Origin: an uncultured Bacteroidota bacterium
GTDB taxonomy: Bacteria; Bacteroidota; Bacteroidia; Chitinophagales; Saprospiraceae
Length of the DNA stretch: 56,439 nt
NCBI GenBank assembly: GCA_937861115.1
Contig: CALMBD010000232.1
Span: 1 to 56,439 of the forward strand
Reading direction: 5' to 3'
The translations under genes were made by a program, and so were the position numbers. Shown here in pieces: positions 53,001 to 56,439 of the stretch. Every line of letters begins with the position of its first letter. Positions within the stretch are counted from its first letter, which is position 1. Under the pieces are notes generated by a model. It did no database searches and had not been told where the DNA came from. It saw only the letters and a program-made list of their open reading frames with translations.

Positions 53001-53591
53001 GGGAAAGACATCAATGTGCTGGTGCTGGACACGGAAGTTTATTCCAATACCGGCGGCCAGATGTCGAAAGCGACGCCCACGGCAGCCACCGCCAAGTTTG
53101 CCGCTGCAGGCAAACGGGTGGGCAAAAAAGACCTCGCCATGCAGGCCATTTCATACGGCAACGTGTACGTCGCGCAAATCGCCATGGGCGCCAATCCGCA
53201 ACAAACCCTGCTGGCCATGCGGGAAGCCGAAGCTTATCCGGGGCCTTCGCTTATCCTGGCGTACAGCCACTGCATTGCGCACGGCATCGACATGGAAAAA
53301 GGGCTGGACCAGCAGGACCTTGCTGTCGCTTCGGGCTATTGGCCGCTGATCCGGTACAACCCGGCCCTGCGCAAAGCGGATAAAAATCCCTTTGTACTCG
53401 ATGCGCCGCGACCGACGATTACGCTGAAAGATTATGCCTACAATGAATTGCGCTACAGGGATTTGCAACGCACCAACCCGGAAGAAGCGGAATACCTGAT
53501 GCAACTGGCCCAGGAGGTGGTGGATCTGCGCTGGCAGAACTACGAGAATATGGCGAGCTGGAAAGCGGAAGCGTTTCAGCCGGTGGCGTGA
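50022..53591 (+). CDS. nifJ: Pyruvate:ferredoxin (flavodoxin) oxidoreductase
   Basis: A 1189-residue single-chain PFOR of normal length. It oxidises pyruvate and CoA to acetyl-CoA and CO2, reducing ferredoxin. Order of domains: N-terminal pyrimidine-binding domain (YRVNEVCAIYPITPSSAMAEL with the catalytic-side Thr/Pro motif), transketolase C-terminal-like domain, gamma domain, a two-cluster ferredoxin domain with CIQCGNCSFVCP (about 693-704) and CTGCNLCVEACP (about 750-761), and the TPP-binding domain with the proximal cluster cysteines in CAGCGETPY (about 824-832) and GDGWAYDIGSGG. It follows the GltD-like gene by 118 bp. Presence suggests low-oxygen capacity. Confidence 0.96.
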   Translation: MSKSTIKVTIDGNEATAYIAYRVNEVCAIYPITPSSAMAELADEWSAKKVKNIWGHVPEVIEMQSEGGAAGTVHGALQTGALTTTFTASQGLMLMLPNMYKIAGELTSAVFHVAARSLAAQALSIFGDHSDVMAARTTGFAMLSSASVQEAHDMALIAQAATLKSRLPFIHFFDGFRTSHEVGKIALIPDEQIKAMVDDRAVMEHRRRGLNPDHPVVRGTAQNPDVYFQGRETVNPYYAKTPGIVQAEMDRFAKLTGRTYRLFEYAGAPDADRVILLMGSGAQTATETARYLMEKGEKVGVVQVHLYRPFSMKHLVGALPKTVKKLAVLDRCKEPGAGGEPLYQDVVTALVEAMNEGVIKSMPQVTGGRYGLSSKEFTPGMVRGIFDELKKKHPKNHFTIGINDDVSNTSLAYTEFELKDPTMTQALFFALGSDGTVGANKNSIKIIGENTNLEAQGYFVYDSKKSGSQTVSHLRFGKNPIHAPYLIREADFIACHKFNFVQKVDMLGFAKPGSTFLLNSPYGKDEIWAELPGPVQSAILKKNIRLYVIDATKVAAEVGMGSRINTIMQVCFFALSGVLPKTEAIEQIKKAIKKTYGKKGEDVVRQNFVAVDATLEHLHEVTAKPRLSRQSEMDPTVPAGAPAFVRDITAMMMDGRGDQLPVSAIPADGTYPSGTTKWEKRNIADLVPVWEPDVCIQCGNCSFVCPHSVIRSKFYHEDYLKNAPEAFPSATINARGFPETRYTLQVYVEDCTGCNLCVEACPVIHPADKDRKAINMAEKMPVLEQTQNSIRFFETLPFNDRTKIDFSLVRGTQFLEPLFEFSGACAGCGETPYLRILSQLFGDRLIVANATGCSSIYGGNLPTTPWSTNKDGRGPAWSNSLFEDNAEFGLGMRISVDKQVEMARELLKKLNGIVDTTLVEGILNAPQETESEIAAQRLRVEQLKDHLVLIAHPDATHLLSIVEHLVRRSIWLVGGDGWAYDIGSGGLDHALASGKDINVLVLDTEVYSNTGGQMSKATPTAATAKFAAAGKRVGKKDLAMQAISYGNVYVAQIAMGANPQQTLLAMREAEAYPGPSLILAYSHCIAHGIDMEKGLDQQDLAVASGYWPLIRYNPALRKADKNPFVLDAPRPTITLKDYAYNELRYRDLQRTNPEEAEYLMQLAQEVVDLRWQNYENMASWKAEAFQPVA

Positions 53592-53629
53592 CAGGCGGCA
53601 TGTTTTTTTAGTCCGGAAATAGAGAGATG

Positions 53630-53806
53630 TGTCAAATTTTTCTCCGCTCGCGTCGGGCTGTGCCCGGCGTGTCTTATCCGTGGGGTTTTGCCCTGGCTTT
53701 CAAATGGTATCTGGCGGGTTGTTTTTCAGGTTATTTTCGAAATAGTAGAGGCAAAGCCTCAGAGATAGTGAACACCGGGCACAGCCCGGCGCGAGCAAGT
53801 GTGTCG
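53630..53806. mobile_element. MITE-like inverted-repeat element after PFOR
   Basis: Outer arms: TGTGTC... at the left (53629) and GTGTCGC-type end at the right, with near-perfect 24-bp cores GCTCGCGTCGGGCTGTGCCC (from 53646) and its complement (53773-53796), two mismatches. An inner palindrome GAGGCAAAGCCTC lies at 53749-53761. It has no coding capacity. It fills most of the gap between the convergent PFOR and lipoprotein genes. I believe similar elements are dispersed in related genomes, but this was not checked. Confidence 0.65.
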
Positions 53807-53822
53807 CAAAAGATCAGTTACC

Positions 53823-56252
53823 TCAATGACGTCCTTTTACCTCACTGGTGCGCCGCACCGTCGCTTTGAACAGGTGGGGGTTGGTGGAATTGTGCAACAA
53901 CCGGTGATAGGTTTGAAATTCCGCTGCCTCGTTTTCCATCTCCGGTGCCTCGGCCGACTCAAAACGAAGGGCATCGCCCGGACCGGAGTTAGGATGATCT
54001 GTCGCCAGACTTTCCACCCAGGGCGACACAAATCCGTAGCGGGCCGTTCCTTCCTCCTGACCTTCCAGCCAAACGGCAATCCGGCCGCCGAAATAACCAT
54101 ATACCGGCTGGTAGGCTAAGTCCATTCTGCCATCGCTTTCCAAAACGGCCTGCATCTCATATTGAAGCCAATAGCCGGTCGTGTCGGTGCCGCGAAAAAA
54201 ACGCAGGCGTACGGCGGTGCCGGCCGGGGCAGGCATGAATTTTCCCTCGAAATACAGCAATGAATCCTGGCTGCCGGTATTGCCCAGCAACTGTGCTGCC
54301 ACGTCGCGCAACGCAACACTGTCGCCCAGGGTCGCAACGCTCAGTCGGACCGCTTCGGGCGGTAGTGCCTGTCCGGCAGGATCGACCGGCTGGTTCAGAA
54401 GTAACAACCCGCGTATGCCGCCGGGCTCAGGTTCGGCGATGATTTTTCCCAATAATCCGTTCAGCGCCGGGTTATCGCCTGTATGCTCCCGACCCAATTC
54501 CATCAGACTGTAACGTGGGCCGGCGTTTACGTCGTGGGGCACAAAATGCAGGCGTATGGGCTCGGGATCGTTTATCCGGGACTCATCGAGTTTAAAGGTC
54601 AGCTCCCGCGGGTGAAATACGCCAAACGGGCTGACCGGCGCGATATGGTAGCTTTGTCCCGCCCGAAGGTTTAAAACGAAGTGTCCGTTCTGGATCACGG
54701 CCTCTTTCCAGTCGCCCGTCAGGCTATCTGGCTCGGACGGGCGGTAACGCACTACTGCGTACATTTCGTGCGGTAGTTCATCGGCTTCGCCCGGCACCTC
54801 CATGGCGCCGCCACTGTCGATGAGCCGGACCATCTTTTCAGGATGCAAACGGTTAGGGTCGACGCCGGTGATACGAATGCCAAGGTCGCGGGCGATGGCT
54901 TTATCGACAGGGCTTTCGAATTCCCACCAAACGAACACCTGACCGTGGTAAAGGACGTTGCAGCGCTGGTACACCACACCCGCATCGTCGAGTTTGAGGC
55001 CATCGCCGTCGGTGCGGGTGAGGGTGCCGACAAGATGGTTGGGATTCCGCGCCGGCACGGCGCTGATGTTCATCTGCATATTTTGCCGATGTACATTATC
55101 TACCCTCCATTTAAGCTTGTGGTAGGGACTGGGTCGCGGACCGGGCCAGATAAAGAAGGACTGCTGTGCGTCTTTGAACGCGCCGGTGCCCAGGATACGG
55201 GCATGGGTTGTACCGTTAATGAACCGGCTGGAAACGAGGTATTCGGGAGGATGTATTTCGGTAAAAAAACCGTTTTGCAAATCATAAAAAATGGGGTGGC
55301 CGCAATCGGTAACCCATCTGCCGGCGGTTTGCAAATAATCGCCAGCCTTCGGACGAAAATAACGCGCATCGTCGAAAAGCGTCCAGTCCTCGATTTCGCA
55401 ACCGACTTCATTGGGTTTTACGTCGGTCGCCAGGTAGCCCATATCGGGATCCGGCTGGATGTACATATCCCAGTCGGCGCCTTTTTCGGGATATTTAATT
55501 TCTTCCGGAATACCGCCATAGGTCTCTTTGCAGCCTTTCAGATGGTCGATATCGAGGTCGCCATAGGGGTGCGAAGCCCTGGTTACCACACCGCGCATGG
55601 GCGTGGTTTCCCAACCGGTCAGTGTACGATCTTCCAGGTCTTCGCCATTGGCCGGCTTGGCTTTATTGAGCAAAGCCGTCACGTCGGCCGCCGTGCCTTC
55701 GTTGTAATAGCTGTGAATATCGGCGATGAGCTGGTCATTGCCGTCAAGGATGGGCGACCAGTGTGGAATATACCATGCGTCGTAATCGTCGTATTCGCTC
55801 CAGGCGCCGGTAGGTCGCGGTCGTACCTTGCTGTTGCCGCGCCGGAAGCTCATGTAGTACGGATAGGGCGGCGAGGCATTGATGGCCTCCGGCTCAAAGC
55901 GGAAAGATATTTTCCCGTCGCAATTGGTGTAGGAATAATGATACCATTTGGGATTCATTTTGGCGGTCACGTCCATCCAGCCGAGATAAATGGAGCCGCG
56001 GTCGCAATTGCCGACTACCTCGATGGATGCCTGGTAGGCATTGTTATCGGAGTTGAAAAACTGGTAGGCGAAAAAGCCGCCGGCATAAGACACCGTGGGG
56101 CCGGCCGGATTAGGCAGGATATAATCCGCTTTTTGCTCTATAAACTGACCCACGATGTGCCGGTTGCAGTCCGGAATTGCGATGGGTTTGCAGCAGCCGG
56201 AGAGGAAAAGGGCCGTACCTGCAATCTGCCAAAAGATAAGTGTGCGCTTCAT
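53823..56252 (-). CDS. Large lipoprotein of unknown function
   Basis: An 809-residue protein with an SPII leader (FWQIAGTALFLSGCC, modified cysteine C20). It resembles no family I can name. Aromatic- and Asp-rich through residues 60-300 (GWMDVTAKMNPKWYHYSYTNCDG, DYDAWYIPHWSPILDG), with a striking GRWVTDCGHP (311-320) and TEIHPPEYL (331-339) that could bind metal. The rest alternates beta-rich segments; near 500-560 a Gly-Ala-type linker precedes possible carbohydrate-binding-like sandwiches. Several paired cysteines suggest an extracytoplasmic, disulfide-bonded fold. The gene stands alone between an inverted-repeat element and the window end. Confidence 0.75.
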   Translation of the reverse strand: MKRTLIFWQIAGTALFLSGCCKPIAIPDCNRHIVGQFIEQKADYILPNPAGPTVSYAGGFFAYQFFNSDNNAYQASIEVVGNCDRGSIYLGWMDVTAKMNPKWYHYSYTNCDGKISFRFEPEAINASPPYPYYMSFRRGNSKVRPRPTGAWSEYDDYDAWYIPHWSPILDGNDQLIADIHSYYNEGTAADVTALLNKAKPANGEDLEDRTLTGWETTPMRGVVTRASHPYGDLDIDHLKGCKETYGGIPEEIKYPEKGADWDMYIQPDPDMGYLATDVKPNEVGCEIEDWTLFDDARYFRPKAGDYLQTAGRWVTDCGHPIFYDLQNGFFTEIHPPEYLVSSRFINGTTHARILGTGAFKDAQQSFFIWPGPRPSPYHKLKWRVDNVHRQNMQMNISAVPARNPNHLVGTLTRTDGDGLKLDDAGVVYQRCNVLYHGQVFVWWEFESPVDKAIARDLGIRITGVDPNRLHPEKMVRLIDSGGAMEVPGEADELPHEMYAVVRYRPSEPDSLTGDWKEAVIQNGHFVLNLRAGQSYHIAPVSPFGVFHPRELTFKLDESRINDPEPIRLHFVPHDVNAGPRYSLMELGREHTGDNPALNGLLGKIIAEPEPGGIRGLLLLNQPVDPAGQALPPEAVRLSVATLGDSVALRDVAAQLLGNTGSQDSLLYFEGKFMPAPAGTAVRLRFFRGTDTTGYWLQYEMQAVLESDGRMDLAYQPVYGYFGGRIAVWLEGQEEGTARYGFVSPWVESLATDHPNSGPGDALRFESAEAPEMENEAAEFQTYHRLLHNSTNPHLFKATVRRTSEVKGRH

Positions 56253-56439
56253 GGGCCTGGCGGTTAGTTTTGTCGGGCCGGCTGGATTTGGTCCGGGATA
56301 TCAACACATCAAAGGTATGGTAAAATTCTGCTCTGTCCTGCCCTCCTCTTGTCACAGTACTTAGGTTTTCAAAGGCTGATGGCGTTTGGTACTTCAGGCA
56401 GGAGTATGGTCGATCAAAGTTATAGGTTTTAAACCACTG
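56253..56439. other. Upstream region at the right window edge
   Basis: 187 bp before the lipoprotein start codon, without recognisable gene or repeat. It should hold the lipoprotein promoter, but no clear TAnnTTTG element was found. Confidence 0.4.

Noticed and set aside
54843-56267. 474-residue frame antisense to the large lipoprotein
   Set aside because: Shadow frame; the opposite strand has a lipoprotein leader and consistent codon use, although its family is unknown, so a little doubt remains.

Overview
The window looks like chromosomal DNA of a member of the Bacteroidota, most likely near the Saprospiria (Haliscomenobacter/Lewinella-like). The evidence is a fused SecDF, a BatA-type double-membrane-segment protein, an mreB-mreC-mreD-PBP2 wall cluster, a GMC oxidoreductase paired with a gluconate-dehydrogenase-subunit-3 protein, many SPII lipoproteins, almost no Shine-Dalgarno sequences, and promoter-like TTTG / TAnnTTTG motifs. 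This placement is inferred from gene content. I recognised no rRNA, tRNA or CRISPR array.

Layout. 1-3427: a 16-bp tandem array at the edge, then a minus-strand operon (TIM-barrel sugar isomerase, GMC dehydrogenase, subunit-3 protein) for sugar or polyol oxidation. 3667-7637: a LolA-like periplasmic protein and a large Asp-box propeller protein. 7770-12558: Nudix hydrolase, pyrE, M42 aminopeptidase, NlpC/P60 peptidase, queE and a small membrane protein. 12570-18436: minus-strand mreB-mreC-mreD-PBP2 cluster ending in an MFS transporter where rodA is often found. 18545-28258: a non-catalytic M16 protein, dnaN, a 2-oxoacid dehydrogenase E2, an MpaB-like oxygenase, thyA, a BatA-like protein and an M19 dipeptidase. 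28414-39206: secDF, an OmpA-like lipoprotein, and an RND efflux operon with a TetR regulator that has matching palindromes at both of its promoters. 39464-42970: tryptophan 2,3-dioxygenase, then a tight three-gene operon around a DUF2589 protein carrying an inserted glycine-rich repeat domain. 43052-47917: a visibly AT-richer, all-minus block (two SDRs, AraC regulator, cupin, propeller lipoprotein) with cassette-border-like repeats. 48257-53591: a GltD-like NAD(P)H oxidoreductase with a ferredoxin tail next to pyruvate:ferredoxin oxidoreductase. 53823-56252: an unrecognised 809-residue lipoprotein.

Two things stand out. First, eight genes (mreC, the M16 gene, dnaN, thyA, the BatA-like gene, the M42 peptidase, tryptophan dioxygenase and the RND permease) carry short tandem repeats of mostly 7-8 nt just upstream of the start codon. 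The repeats are always on the pyrimidine-rich strand in mRNA sense although their sequences differ, and several have an inverted copy upstream, giving large hairpins. Second, the DUF2589 operon (40842-42970) is a compact set of three cytoplasmic proteins with no assigned function and is the best candidate here for an undescribed system.
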